Shown here: positions 13,813-22,885 of the stretch, one piece after another
How positions within the stretch are numbered: the first letter of the stretch is position 1
How the letters are laid out: each line of letters begins with the position of its first letter
Assembly (NCBI GenBank): GCA_002316345.1
Contig: DCDI01000027.1
Span: 1 to 25,052 of the forward strand
Reading direction: 5' to 3'
Origin: Phyllobacteriaceae bacterium UBA1059
GTDB lineage: Bacteria > Pseudomonadota > Alphaproteobacteria > Rhizobiales > Rhizobiaceae
DNA: 25,052 nucleotides
Notes under the pieces: model-generated
Databases searched by the model: none
Seen by the model: only the letters and a program-made list of their open reading frames with translations
What the model was told of the DNA's origin: nothing
Program-made: the position numbers and the translations under genes

Positions 13813-14130
13813 TCAGGCGGCGGTGTTGGCGGAAGCGGCGCCGAAGCGCGCGGCCTTGCCAAAATGGAGATGGGTGGTCGGGCCGTTGGCGCGGATCTGT
13901 TCGCGCAGGCGGTTGGGACGAATTGCGCCATCGACCAGCGCGACGTCGATCAGGTTGACGTCCACGACCTCGTTATTGGCGAGCGCAGCCTTGCCGGCGG
14001 CATCCAGCCTGGCTTCGGTATCGGCATCCAGAGCACGCTCGGCGAACTGGATGTTCTCGACCCAGGAACGGTCGGCCGCCAGCCACACGGCTTCGCCGTC
14101 AACAAGGCGGTTCGCGGTCAGGATCTTCAT
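13813..14130 (-). CDS. DUF2849 protein, sulfite-reduction associated
   Basis: A small soluble protein of 105 residues between cysG and cysI. It begins MKILTANRLVDGEAVWLA and contains a DRSWVENI segment and a C-terminal IRPNRLREQIRANGPT motif, which together fit DUF2849. This family is found in alphaproteobacteria next to sulfite reductase genes; no biochemical function is established. The ATG at 14130 is preferred because AAGGA lies 6 nt ahead of it; an in-frame TTG at 14151 overlaps the end of cysG and is the weaker choice. The gaps are 17 nt to cysG and 25 nt to cysI, so it is in the operon. A role in assembling or feeding the reductase is inference. Confidence 0.87.
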   Translation of the reverse strand: MKILTANRLVDGEAVWLAADRSWVENIQFAERALDADTEARLDAAGKAALANNEVVDVNLIDVALVDGAIRPNRLREQIRANGPTTHLHFGKAARFGAASANTAA

Positions 14131-14147
14131 GAGGCGTCCTTGGTCGG

Positions 14148-15581
14148 TCAAGCCGCCACCGGCGCCGGGATATGGGCGCTGAGCGGCGTGGATTTGTGGA
14201 AATTGGCGCCGGCAACCGCGTCGCCGATGATGGTCATGACGGGTCCGGTCAGATCCGTCCTTGCCTGCAGCGACGGGAGGTCGGCCAGCGTGCCATGGAA
14301 CATGCGGCGCCCGGACTGGCTGGCATTTTCCACGACCGCGACGGCTGTGTCGGAAGCAAGACCGGCGGCCATCAGGCGCTCGGCGACATCGGCTGCGATG
14401 GAGCGCCCCATGTAAACGGCGACCGTCGCGCCTCCGATGGCGAGCTTGGCCCAGTCGGGCAGCACCTTGCCGCGCAGATCATGGCCGGTGGTGAAGACGA
14501 TCGACGAAGACACGCCACGCAGGGTCAGCGGCAGTTCGAAATCGGCTGCGGCTGCGAAAGCGGAGGTAACGCCCGGCACGACCTCATAGGACACGCCGGC
14601 ATCGCGCATTGCCTGCATTTCCTCGCCCGCGCGGCCGAAGATCAGCGGATCACCGCATTTCAAACGCACAACGCGCTTGCCGCCTTTCGCCAGTTCGACA
14701 AGGAGATCGTTGATCTCACCCTGGCTCCTGGAGTGGCAGCCCTTACGCTTGCCGGCGGCGATGCGTTCGGCATCGCGGCGGCCCATGGCAACCACGGCTT
14801 CCGGCACCAGCGCATCATGCACGATCACATCGGCCTGCATCAGGAGGCGCTGGGCGCGCAGGGTGAGCAGGTCCTCGGCACCTGGCCCGGCGCCGACGAG
14901 GGCGACATGACCGGTTATTTCATGGCGTTCCGCTAGCAGCGCATGGACGGCAGCGTGGGACGCATCGGCTTGGCCGCGCTCCAAGAGTTGCGCAGGCTTG
15001 CCATCAAAGAAGTCGGACCAGAACCGGCGGCGGGCATTACCCCTGGGCACGACATGCTCGACGCGGTGTCGATAGCTCGCAGCCATCGTCGCCAGGCGAC
15101 CGAGCGAGGGGGGCAGCAGGGCGTCGATCTTGGCACGGATCATCTGCGCAAGAACGGGGCCGGCGCCTTCGGTGCCAATTGCTACGGCGACGGGTGCGCG
15201 GTTGATCAAAGCGGGCGTGAAGAAGTCGCAGAGGTCCGGACGATCCACGGCATTGACCGGCACGCCGAGTGCGCGCGCGAGATCAACAACGGCTCGATCG
15301 GCCTCTTTCTCGCCTGTTGCGGCGAACACCACGACGGCGCCGCGCAGGTGTTCGGCGGTTGGCTCAAGCGCCAGGTGCCGGACGGAGTTTTGTGCGATCC
15401 AGGCGGCGAAATCGGATTCCAGTTCAGGTGCGACTATCAACAGCTCGGCGCTCGACTGCACCATCAAACGGGCTTTCGCAAAAGCCTCATCCCCGCCGCC
15501 CGCGATCACCACGCAACGGCCGGCGACCTTCAGGAAAAAGGGGAAGGCATTCAGCTTTGTCGATTGGCTGGCAAAAGGCAT
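14148..15581 (-). CDS. cysG: Siroheme synthase (trifunctional CysG)
   Basis: Makes siroheme, the cofactor of the sulfite reductase in the same operon; 477 residues. The N-terminal half is the NAD-dependent precorrin-2 dehydrogenase/ferrochelatase, with the Rossmann signature VVIAGGGDEAFAKARLM near 24-40 and the dimerisation segment to about 215. The C-terminal half is uroporphyrinogen-III methyltransferase, with the SAM site VGAGPGAEDLLTLRAQRLL, then RLKCGDPLIFGRAGEE and VVPGVTSAFAAAADFELPLTLRG. All three activities (methylation, oxidation, iron insertion) are therefore expected. It is the first gene of the operon, with a possible sigma-70 promoter about 80-110 nt upstream. The ATG at 15581 has only a weak ribosome site. 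Confidence 0.95.
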   Translation of the reverse strand: MPFASQSTKLNAFPFFLKVAGRCVVIAGGGDEAFAKARLMVQSSAELLIVAPELESDFAAWIAQNSVRHLALEPTAEHLRGAVVVFAATGEKEADRAVVDLARALGVPVNAVDRPDLCDFFTPALINRAPVAVAIGTEGAGPVLAQMIRAKIDALLPPSLGRLATMAASYRHRVEHVVPRGNARRRFWSDFFDGKPAQLLERGQADASHAAVHALLAERHEITGHVALVGAGPGAEDLLTLRAQRLLMQADVIVHDALVPEAVVAMGRRDAERIAAGKRKGCHSRSQGEINDLLVELAKGGKRVVRLKCGDPLIFGRAGEEMQAMRDAGVSYEVVPGVTSAFAAAADFELPLTLRGVSSSIVFTTGHDLRGKVLPDWAKLAIGGATVAVYMGRSIAADVAERLMAAGLASDTAVAVVENASQSGRRMFHGTLADLPSLQARTDLTGPVMTIIGDAVAGANFHKSTPLSAHIPAPVAA

Positions 15582-15660
15582 GGCTTGGACTGCGCTGTTG
15601 ATCTCTCATCATGCCAAACGAGCGCTCGAAATTGAAGGAACGGCCACGCCTTGAAAACGG

Positions 15661-15689
15661 ATAATGTGGCAGTTATTTCTAGACACAAG
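15661..15689 (-). promoter_or_regulatory. Possible sigma-70 promoter of the cys operon
   Basis: On the minus strand, CTTGTG (15689-15684) and CATTAT (15666-15661) are spaced by 17 nt and resemble the rhizobial consensus CTTGAC-N17-CTATAT at four of six positions each. The spacer and -10 include a small dyad, ATAA-N8-TTAT, with the T-N11-A layout of LysR-type regulator sites, so CysB-like control is conceivable. Predicted leader about 73 nt. Confidence 0.4.
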
Positions 15690-15690
15690 G

Positions 15691-15892
15691 CCTTCGGCGC
15701 AAACTTCATCCAGAATTCAGCAGTAGCTTCTTAGGTGAGCGGAACTTCATGCTCCTAAGGCGGCGTGTTGGAATAAATGTGCCGCGTGCAGGCATGTTGA
15801 TGGCATGTCGTTGCTCAGCCAGCCACCAAACAGTTGCTGGCACTGCAAAAATCAACCAAGGCCTGGCGTCAACTTAAGCTACGACCGACCGA
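15691..15892. other. Intergenic stretch between cysG promoter and SDR gene, no gene seen
   Basis: The gene-free gap spans 15582-15892. Apart from the putative cys promoter it shows a 6-bp dyad CTTAGG/CCTAAG (15730-15735, 15754-15759) around a GGAAC (15741) that lacks a correctly spaced -10, and a direct repeat GGCATGT-TGAT-GGCATGT near 15790-15810. No open frame with a ribosome site and no tRNA or riboswitch fold was recognised. Confidence 0.5.
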
Positions 15893-16642
15893 TCAGACGT
15901 GCTGGCCGCCGTTGATGTGGATTTCCGAGCCGGTGACGTAAGATGCCTGGCCGGAACACAGGAAGAAGATGATATCCGCCACTTCCGCCGTGGTGCCGAG
16001 ACGACGCAGCGGGATCTGCTCGACGATCTTGTCGGTGCCAGGCGACAGGATCGAGGTGTCGATCTCGCCTGGCGCGATCGCGTTGACGCGGATGCCATGC
16101 GGGCCGAAGTCCGCCGCCATCTCGCGCGTCAAGGAGCCGAGAGCCGCCTTGGACGTGGCATAGGCAGTGCCGGCGAAGGGGTGAACGCGGGTGCCGGCGA
16201 TGGAGCTGACGTTGACGATCGAGCCCTTTGCAGCCGACAACTCACGAAACAGGCCGCGCGCCAACATGATCGGCGCAAAGAAATTGACCTGGAACACATC
16301 GCGCCAGACATGCATCGGCGTTTCAATGGAGTTCATCCGCGCGCCGTCTTTCAGCTTGGGCGAAATGGCGGCGTTGTTGACCAGCGCGTGCAGCTCACCG
16401 CCATTGTCTTCCAGGCGATGGCGAATTTCGGCCACCGCGCTGCCGACATCTTCCGGATCGCTGAGGTCTATCTTGATGTGATCTTCCGGCCCCGACGGCC
16501 ACGGGCAGTCTTCGGAAAAATCCTGCCGCGAACAGGTGATGACGCGCCAGCCTTCGCGCGAAAAGCGCTTCACGGTGGCATGGCCAATGCCGCGGCTCGC
16601 GCCGGTCAGCACAAGGGTCTTTCGGGTGTCAGGCTCGGCCAT
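15893..16642 (-). CDS. Short-chain dehydrogenase/reductase (SDR)
   Basis: A classical SDR of 249 residues, a soluble NAD(P)-dependent oxidoreductase of unknown substrate. The cofactor motif TGASRGIG is at 13-20, NNAA near 90, the catalytic Ser in IVNVSSIAG, and Tyr/Lys in TAYATSKAALG (Y-x3-K). It also has GPHGIRVNAIAPGEIDT and the C-terminal YVTGSEIHINGGQHV, typical of the 3-oxoacyl-ACP reductase-like branch. An Arg (R37-R39 region, CSRQDF) after the second beta strand hints at NADPH preference. GGAG lies about 10 nt before the ATG. It is a stand-alone gene on the minus strand between pbp1A and the cys operon, and neither neighbour suggests a pathway. Confidence 0.92.
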   Translation of the reverse strand: MAEPDTRKTLVLTGASRGIGHATVKRFSREGWRVITCSRQDFSEDCPWPSGPEDHIKIDLSDPEDVGSAVAEIRHRLEDNGGELHALVNNAAISPKLKDGARMNSIETPMHVWRDVFQVNFFAPIMLARGLFRELSAAKGSIVNVSSIAGTRVHPFAGTAYATSKAALGSLTREMAADFGPHGIRVNAIAPGEIDTSILSPGTDKIVEQIPLRRLGTTAEVADIIFFLCSGQASYVTGSEIHINGGQHV

Positions 16643-16745
16643 GATCGGGATCTCCAGAAGCCGCTATGTAGCGAATGACGGAGCGCATTGCGAGATGGGG
16701 TAACGCCGCTCCCGCATCAACATTCATCACCATGCGCAGAAAAAC

Positions 16746-18932
16746 TTACTTGCCGAGAATGATCGACAGGATGCTCTTGCTGGACGCCGTGCCGCCGACA
16801 TCCGTTTGCGGTCGGCGAATGGCGCCGGTGGCGGGGTTTTCTTGTTCATCGGCGCGAACGCCAACTGGCTGAGACGGCGGCATTGGCATAACCGGCTGTT
16901 GTTGTTCGGGCTCTGCCTGTTCCTCGGCCGATCTGAGGATGGCGTCGAGCTGCGGCTGGGCACGGTAGAACTCGACGCCGGGCAGCTTGACCGGCTGCAA
17001 TCCCTCATGCGCGGCCGCCATAAAATCGTGCCAGGCAATGGTGGCCAGCGAGCCGCCGGTGGCATTCTTCATGGGCGAGCCGTTATCGTTGCCGAACCAG
17101 ACACCCGTGGTGAGATTGGCGGTGTAGCCGACAAACCAAGCGTCGCGCGAGTTCTGGGTCGTGCCGGTTTTGCCGGCGGCCGGCCAGCCGAAGTCCGCGC
17201 GCTTGCCGGTGCCGGCTTCGATGGTGCGCGACATCATGGAATTCATCATGCCGACGATATCGGCGTGCACCACGCGCGGCGTGTCGGTGGCGCGGAAATC
17301 GTACAGCACCTCGCCCTTGGGCGTGGTGATGCGCTTGACGACATGAAGGTCCGCCTTGAAGCCGCCATTGGCATAAGGAACGTAAGCCGCCGTCAGTTCG
17401 AGTGGCGTGACGTCAGACGTGCCGAGCGCGATGGAGGCGTTGCGGTCGAGCTTGGAGTTGATGCCCATGCGGTGCGCGACTTCGATGACATTGTCGACGC
17501 CGGCTTCGCGGGCGAGCTGCGCGGCCACGGAATTCAGCGACTTCGACAGTGCTTCGGTCAGGGTGACGCGGCCGTAATAATGCCCCCCATAGTTTTCGGG
17601 CTTCCATTTGCCGATGGTGATCGGCGCATCGTTGCGGATCGATTCCGGGCGTGCGCCCTGTTCAAGAGCGGCCTGATACACAAAGGGCTTGAAGGCCGAG
17701 CCGGGCTGGCGCCGCGCGCCCGATGCGCGATCGAACTGGCTCGCGGCATAATCGCGGCCACCAACCATGGCGCGAATGGCGCCAGAATTGTCGATCGACA
17801 CCAGCGCGCCCTGGCTCACCTTGTTCTTGGCGCCGTTTTCGTCGATCAGCGTGCGGATCGACAATTCGGCGAAATGCTGCAGCGTCTGGTCAATCGTGGT
17901 TTCCACCACGATGTCGCTGTTCACCTCGCCCACAAGCTCCGGCAGCGCATCCATGACGCGGTCCGCGACGTAGTTTTCCGAGCCGGTCCAGTAAGCGGCG
18001 GCTTTGGCGGCGGGCGTGCTCATGGCGGTCGCCAGTTCGCCATCGGCGATCACGCCCTGGTCGCGCATGGCGGCCAACACGATCTGAGCGCGATCTTCGG
18101 CAGCCTGCGGATCGCGGGCGGGTGACAAACGCGAAGGTGCCTTGAGCAGACCGGCCAGCAGTGCTGCCTGCGACAGGCTCACATCCTTGGCCGAAACGCC
18201 GAAGTAGCGGCGTGACGCCGCTTCCACGCCATACGATCCCGAGCCGAAATAGACCCGGTTCAGGTACATTTCGAGGATCTCGTCCTTGGTATGCTCATGC
18301 TCCAGCCACAGGGCAAGCATGACCTCCTGCACCTTGCGCTCCAGCGTGCGCTCGGGCTTCAGAAACAGATTTTTCGCAAGCTGCTGCGTCAGGGTCGAGC
18401 CGCCTTGGGCTACGCGGCCGCGCGCCAGGTTCTGGAACACTGCGCGGCCGAGACCCAGCGGATCGACGCCGAAATGCTGGTAAAAGCGGCGATCCTCGAT
18501 CGCCACCACGGCCTGCGGGATATAGGGCGACATCTGCTTGAGACTGACCGCCTCACCGCCGGTGGCGCCGCGATTGGCGATCAGCATGCCATCGACGGCA
18601 ACGATCTTTACGTTGGGCGGACGGTCGGGGATTTCCCAGGTCGTGGCGCTTGGCATGCGCGCGGCATAAAACGCCATGAGGCCAACCATGGCAATGCCGC
18701 CCCACAGGCAAAGCACCAAACCCCAGTAGATCGCGCGGCTGAACAGGCCGAAGCCGCCGCGCCGCCGTTTGCCACCCCGTGCGGATCTTGTGCGGGGCTC
18801 TGCGGCCTTTTTGGCCTTGGTCTTAGGCTGGCGCACAATGCGGTCGTCCGAACTGACCGACAGCCCGTCGCTTGCGGATGGCGCGCCAAAGTTCGGCTCG
18901 ATCCGTCCGCCGCCTTTGCGTTTTGCCGCCAT
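16746..18932 (-). CDS. Penicillin-binding protein 1A (bifunctional transglycosylase/transpeptidase)
   Basis: A class A PBP of 728 residues that polymerises and cross-links peptidoglycan. A basic cytoplasmic N-terminus of about 60 residues precedes one membrane anchor (about 63-90), so the enzyme faces the periplasm. The GT51 domain has E146 in AIEDRRFYQHFG, GGSTLTQQLAKNLFL (178-191) and RKVQEVMLALWLE with the second Glu (203). The transpeptidase domain has the nucleophile in SAFK (412-415), S-L-N at 465-467 and KTG at 588-590. The C-terminal tail (about 660-728) is Gln/Pro-rich and probably disordered. GAGGGG lies about 9 nt before the ATG. It belongs to the 1A family, but the specific paralogue name (mrcA, pbpC and similar) cannot be set from sequence alone. 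Confidence 0.94.
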   Translation of the reverse strand: MAAKRKGGGRIEPNFGAPSASDGLSVSSDDRIVRQPKTKAKKAAEPRTRSARGGKRRRGGFGLFSRAIYWGLVLCLWGGIAMVGLMAFYAARMPSATTWEIPDRPPNVKIVAVDGMLIANRGATGGEAVSLKQMSPYIPQAVVAIEDRRFYQHFGVDPLGLGRAVFQNLARGRVAQGGSTLTQQLAKNLFLKPERTLERKVQEVMLALWLEHEHTKDEILEMYLNRVYFGSGSYGVEAASRRYFGVSAKDVSLSQAALLAGLLKAPSRLSPARDPQAAEDRAQIVLAAMRDQGVIADGELATAMSTPAAKAAAYWTGSENYVADRVMDALPELVGEVNSDIVVETTIDQTLQHFAELSIRTLIDENGAKNKVSQGALVSIDNSGAIRAMVGGRDYAASQFDRASGARRQPGSAFKPFVYQAALEQGARPESIRNDAPITIGKWKPENYGGHYYGRVTLTEALSKSLNSVAAQLAREAGVDNVIEVAHRMGINSKLDRNASIALGTSDVTPLELTAAYVPYANGGFKADLHVVKRITTPKGEVLYDFRATDTPRVVHADIVGMMNSMMSRTIEAGTGKRADFGWPAAGKTGTTQNSRDAWFVGYTANLTTGVWFGNDNGSPMKNATGGSLATIAWHDFMAAAHEGLQPVKLPGVEFYRAQPQLDAILRSAEEQAEPEQQQPVMPMPPSQPVGVRADEQENPATGAIRRPQTDVGGTASSKSILSIILGK

Positions 18933-19095
18933 CCGTAAGTGCCCCTCAGTCCTGCCGTGCCTCGGCGTGGCTGCAGGGTAAATGCGGCGCCTTTAGGGGC
19001 GGTTAACCCTCGCAGCGTGAAGGGCTTTTGCTTTAATCCACCTTTCAGGCCCTTGGCGTAAACACCAACGCAACATGGCTGAGGAGATGGCTGGA

Positions 19096-20199
19096 ATGGC
19101 GGCTGCGGGAGTGGAGCGGGTCGACTGGGTTGATACGGCCAAAGGCCTTTGCATCATCTTCGTGGTGATGGTGCATGCGGTGCTGGGCGTGGAACTCGCG
19201 GCTGGCCAACAAGGCTGGATGCATCATGTCGTGACCTGGGCGCGGCCCTTCCGCATGCCCGACTTCTTCATGATATCCGGCCTGTTTCTCAGCATCACCA
19301 TCGACCGGCCGTGGCGTCGCTACCTTGACCGCAAAGTCGTGCATTTCGCGTATTTCTACGTGCTGTGGCTCACGATCCAGTTCGCCTTCAAGGCGCCGGG
19401 CATGGCGATGGAAGAAGGCGCGGGTGCAGCGCTGAGCAACTTCCTCGTTTCCTTCGTGCAGCCCTTCGGCACGCTGTGGTTCATCTATGTGCTGCCGATC
19501 TTCTTCGTGGTCGCGCGGTTGTTGAAGGGCGTGCCAGTGGCGATCGTGCTGCTCGCCGCGGCCGCCTTGGAGATCTTGCCAATCACCACGGGATGGCTGG
19601 TGCTGGACGAGTTCTGCTCGCGCTTCGTGTATTTCTATGCCGGCTATGCGCTGGCGCCCTGGATCTTTGCGTTGGCCGACAAGGTGCGCACGAAGCCGGG
19701 TCTGGCGCTGGGCTCACTGGCGATCTGGGCGATCATGGAAGCCCTGCTCACCTTCACGCCAGTGCCGGCTGGCCTGTATCCGCTGGTGGCGCATGAGATC
19801 GGGCAGACCGGCGCGATTGGCGGGGTGGCCGAACTGCCGGTCGTCAGCTTGATCCTCGGCTTCCTCGGCGCCTGTGCTGTGGTGGCGGTCGGCACACTGT
19901 TGTCGCGGCTACCCGTGATGCGTTGGTTGACCTGGCTCGGTGCCCACTCGATCGTGGTGTATCTCGGCTTCTTCCTGCCGATGGCGACGACGCGCGCGGT
20001 GCTGTTGAAACTCGGCATCATGGGGGATGTCGGCACGATGGGCGTACTGGTCACGGCAGCCGGCGTGATCGGCCCGGTGATCCTGTATCTGCTGGTGCAA
20101 TGGAGCGGCTTCGGCCGTTGGCTTTTTGAGCGGCCGAAGTGGGCGTCGATCGAGCACAACCGCACCAAAGCGGAGCGCCCGATCGCTGTGGCGGAGTAG
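19096..20199 (+). CDS. Acyltransferase family 3 integral membrane protein
   Basis: A multi-pass membrane protein of about 367 residues with roughly ten hydrophobic segments. The N-terminal signature RVDWVDTAKGLCIIFVVMVH, with D-x2-KG and the conserved His at the end of the first helix, followed by FFMISGLFLS, is that of acyltransferase 3 (Acyl_transf_3). These proteins add acetyl, succinyl or other acyl groups to sugars of exopolysaccharide, LPS, glucans or small molecules; the acceptor here is unknown. ATG at 19096 is chosen because AGGAG (19082-19086) lies 9 nt ahead of it; ATGs at 19075 and 19087 are in frame but have no site. It is divergent from pbp1A, which could point to cell-envelope function, but there is no sugar-biosynthesis cluster. 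Its stop is six bases from the convergent RNase D gene. Confidence 0.88.
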   Translation: MAAAGVERVDWVDTAKGLCIIFVVMVHAVLGVELAAGQQGWMHHVVTWARPFRMPDFFMISGLFLSITIDRPWRRYLDRKVVHFAYFYVLWLTIQFAFKAPGMAMEEGAGAALSNFLVSFVQPFGTLWFIYVLPIFFVVARLLKGVPVAIVLLAAAALEILPITTGWLVLDEFCSRFVYFYAGYALAPWIFALADKVRTKPGLALGSLAIWAIMEALLTFTPVPAGLYPLVAHEIGQTGAIGGVAELPVVSLILGFLGACAVVAVGTLLSRLPVMRWLTWLGAHSIVVYLGFFLPMATTRAVLLKLGIMGDVGTMGVLVTAAGVIGPVILYLLVQWSGFGRWLFERPKWASIEHNRTKAERPIAVAE

Positions 20200-20205
20200 T
20201 TCGGC

Positions 20206-20831
20206 TTACGAGTGCGCGAAGATGTCCTGCTCGTCCCAGCCCATCAGATCGAGCTTGGCGCGCGTCGGCAGGAACTGGAAGCAGGCATCGGCTTCGTCCG
20301 TGCGATTCTCACGCGCGAGCCGCCCCGCCAGCACATCGCGCAGGCGGTGGAGATAAAGCACGTCGGACGCGGCATAGTCGATCTGCTCGGGCGACAGCGT
20401 TTCAGCGGCCCAATCCGACGACTGCTGCTGCTTTGAAATGCCAACGCCGAGCAACTCGCCGCAGATGTCCTTGAGCCCATGCCGGTCCGTGTAGGTCCGG
20501 GTCAGGCGCGAGGCGATCTTGGTGCAAAACACCGGCTCCGGCATCACACCGAAGGCATGATAGAGCACGGCGAGATCGAAGCGGCCGAAGTGGAACAGCT
20601 TGGTGATGGCGGCATCACCCAGCAGATTCACGAGGTTGGGGGCTTCTTTCTGGCCGGCCGCGATCTGGATCACGTCAGCCGTGCCGTCACCCGGCGAAAT
20701 CTGCACCACGCACAAACGATCGCGATGGGGGTTGAGGCCGAGCGTTTCCGTGTCGATCGCAACGGCGTCGACCTGGTAGTTCTGGAGATCCGGCAGGTCG
20801 CCCTGGTGGAAGCGGATGGTGGGCTTGGTGT

Positions 20832-20835
<4 letters not shown>
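20206..20835 (-). CDS. RNase D-like 3'-5' exonuclease (DEDDy, single domain)
   Basis: A soluble exonuclease of 209 residues. All DEDDy residues are visible: D28 and E30 in AIDTETLGL, D87 in FHFGRFDLAVLYHAF, and Y154/D158 in QIDYAASDVLYLHRL. The protein ends after the catalytic domain, without the HRDC domains of E. coli RNase D (about 375 residues), as in many short alphaproteobacterial RNase D proteins; it could trim tRNA or other structured RNA 3' ends. The ATG overlaps the stop of the M20 peptidase gene by ATGA (20832-20835), so it is translated by coupling. The frame is open to 21039, but that part is inside the peptidase gene and is not related to the family. Confidence 0.92.
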
Positions 20836-22220
<1,385 letters not shown>

Positions 22221-22295
22221 GAAACGGCTCCGATGCTTTTGGAAAGTGCGGCGAACCTAGTGGATCGAACCCGCAAAGCAAAGGTGGCAGATCGC

Positions 22296-22390
22296 CTCAA
22301 AGAAGCGGCCACCGTGGTGGAGGGGGAAACCACGGTGGCCGTATCAGAATGCGGCAGCCCGGAGAGGGGGATGAGGCTACCGCATTTAAT
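22296..22390 (-). ncRNA. Candidate small RNA or structured leader with C-rich loops
   Basis: Two consecutive stable hairpins are present. One is 22348-22386 (AATGCGG-C-AGCC with GGCT-A-CCGCATT, a single internal mismatch). The other is the perfect 13-bp stem at 22306-22341. On the minus strand both loops are C-rich (TCATCCCCCTCTCCG and TTCCCCCTCC) and resemble anti-Shine-Dalgarno motifs. Rhizobial sRNAs of the alpha-r14/'cuckoo' type also show CCUCC in hairpin loops. A weak promoter (CTTGAT 22479-22474, ACAAAT 22456-22451) lies upstream on the same strand. The region could instead be an untranslated leader of the M20 peptidase gene, or act on the plus strand. Expression is not shown. Confidence 0.33.
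22306..22341. repeat. Perfect 13-bp inverted repeat, strong hairpin
   Basis: CGGCCACCGTGGT (22306-22318) and ACCACGGTGGCCG (22329-22341) are exact reverse complements around a 10-nt loop. On the minus strand the loop reads TTCCCCCTCC and the stem is followed by CTTCTTT, which could act as a weak terminator. It is 86-121 nt upstream of the peptidase start codon. Confidence 0.75.
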
Positions 22391-22499
22391 CCGGTTAGAG
22401 GCGGGGGACGGGCCTTGGCCGGATCCGGCAACGTTGTGCCGACCCGGTGTATTTGTGATGCACAAGGTGTCCAATCAAGGGCGGGGAGATTACATCTTC

Positions 22500-22515
22500 G
22501 TAACGTCGTCGTTAC
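22500..22515. promoter_or_regulatory. Dyad GTAACG-N4-CGTTAC, possible operator
   Basis: A perfect 6+6 inverted repeat with a 4-nt spacer lies about 90 bp upstream of the 64-residue protein gene. The layout is common for TetR- or GntR-like dimeric repressor sites. There is no regulator gene nearby to assign it to. Confidence 0.35.
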
Positions 22516-22555
22516 TTATGATGAGAGCGCTTGAACTGCTTTGCAGCTGCTTGCG

Positions 22556-22580
22556 AACAAACAACGCGGCCGCGCGTTCC
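22556..22580 (-). promoter_or_regulatory. Weak EcfG-like site without a close gene
   Basis: On the minus strand, GGAAC (22580-22576), 16-nt spacer, TGTT (22559-22556). The spacing equals the other four sites, but the nearest minus-strand gene (M20 peptidase) starts more than 300 nt downstream; the candidate small RNA lies between. It may be a chance match. Confidence 0.28.
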
Positions 22581-22606
22581 CCTGCTGAGCGAAGCGGAGT
22601 TTACCC

Positions 22607-22801
22607 ATGAAACCCGAACAAGCGAAGCCAGCCGATCCGAGCCGTACCGGGCCTGCGGTGGATGACGAAGATCCCGACAAGAGCCCGATGACGCCGGGCG
22701 TGATGCCGACCGGGCCGGCGCAGCCCTTCGATGTCGAGCATGTCGAAAGCGACCGCGCCAAGAGCCAGGGTCCTCGCCTCGGCGAGGGTTCCAGCTCATA
22801 G
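22607..22801 (+). CDS. Small disordered unknown protein, 64 residues
   Basis: I do not recognise the family. The protein is rich in Pro, Asp, Glu, Ser and Gly, has no hydrophobic helix, Cys or signal peptide, and is probably intrinsically disordered. Segments such as DDEDPDKSPMTPGVMPTGP suggest a flexible acidic peptide. The call rests on the ribosome site GGAG (22596-22599), 7 nt before the ATG, and a closed frame ending TAG. The open frames on the opposite strand over the same bases lack such a site. It stands alone, 84 bp before polA. A 6-bp hairpin in its last codons (22772-22787) has no T-run and is not a terminator. Confidence 0.6.
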   Translation: MKPEQAKPADPSRTGPAVDDEDPDKSPMTPGVMPTGPAQPFDVEHVESDRAKSQGPRLGEGSSS

Positions 22802-22885
22802 TCTTTGGCGGGATCGGTGGCCGGTGTCCCGGGGTTACCGACTTCGCGATGGACAGGGTTCGCGCCCGGCGCTAGGCGTTAGCCC

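Larger units (their letters stand above)
22387..22606. other. Gene-free region upstream of the 64-residue protein
   Basis: Together with 22221-22386 this is the longest gap in the window (386 bp). Visible elements are a perfect 12-bp palindrome GCCGGATCCGGC (22418-22429), a dyad GTAACG-TCGT-CGTTAC (22500-22515), and an EcfG-like match on the minus strand. No convincing open frame or tRNA was found. Confidence 0.5.

Noticed and set aside
15741..15767. GGAAC upstream of the SDR/cysG gap as an EcfG promoter
   Set aside because: No NNTT at a spacing of 16 or 17; the nearest CGTG is 18 nt away and no plus-strand gene follows.
16806..18125. 439-codon plus-strand frame opposite the PBP1A gene
   Set aside because: The minus strand has all GT51 and transpeptidase motifs; the opposite frame has none.
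22772..22787. CCTCGC-CTCG-GCGAGG hairpin as a terminator of the 64-residue protein gene
   Set aside because: It lies inside the coding region and is not followed by a T-run.
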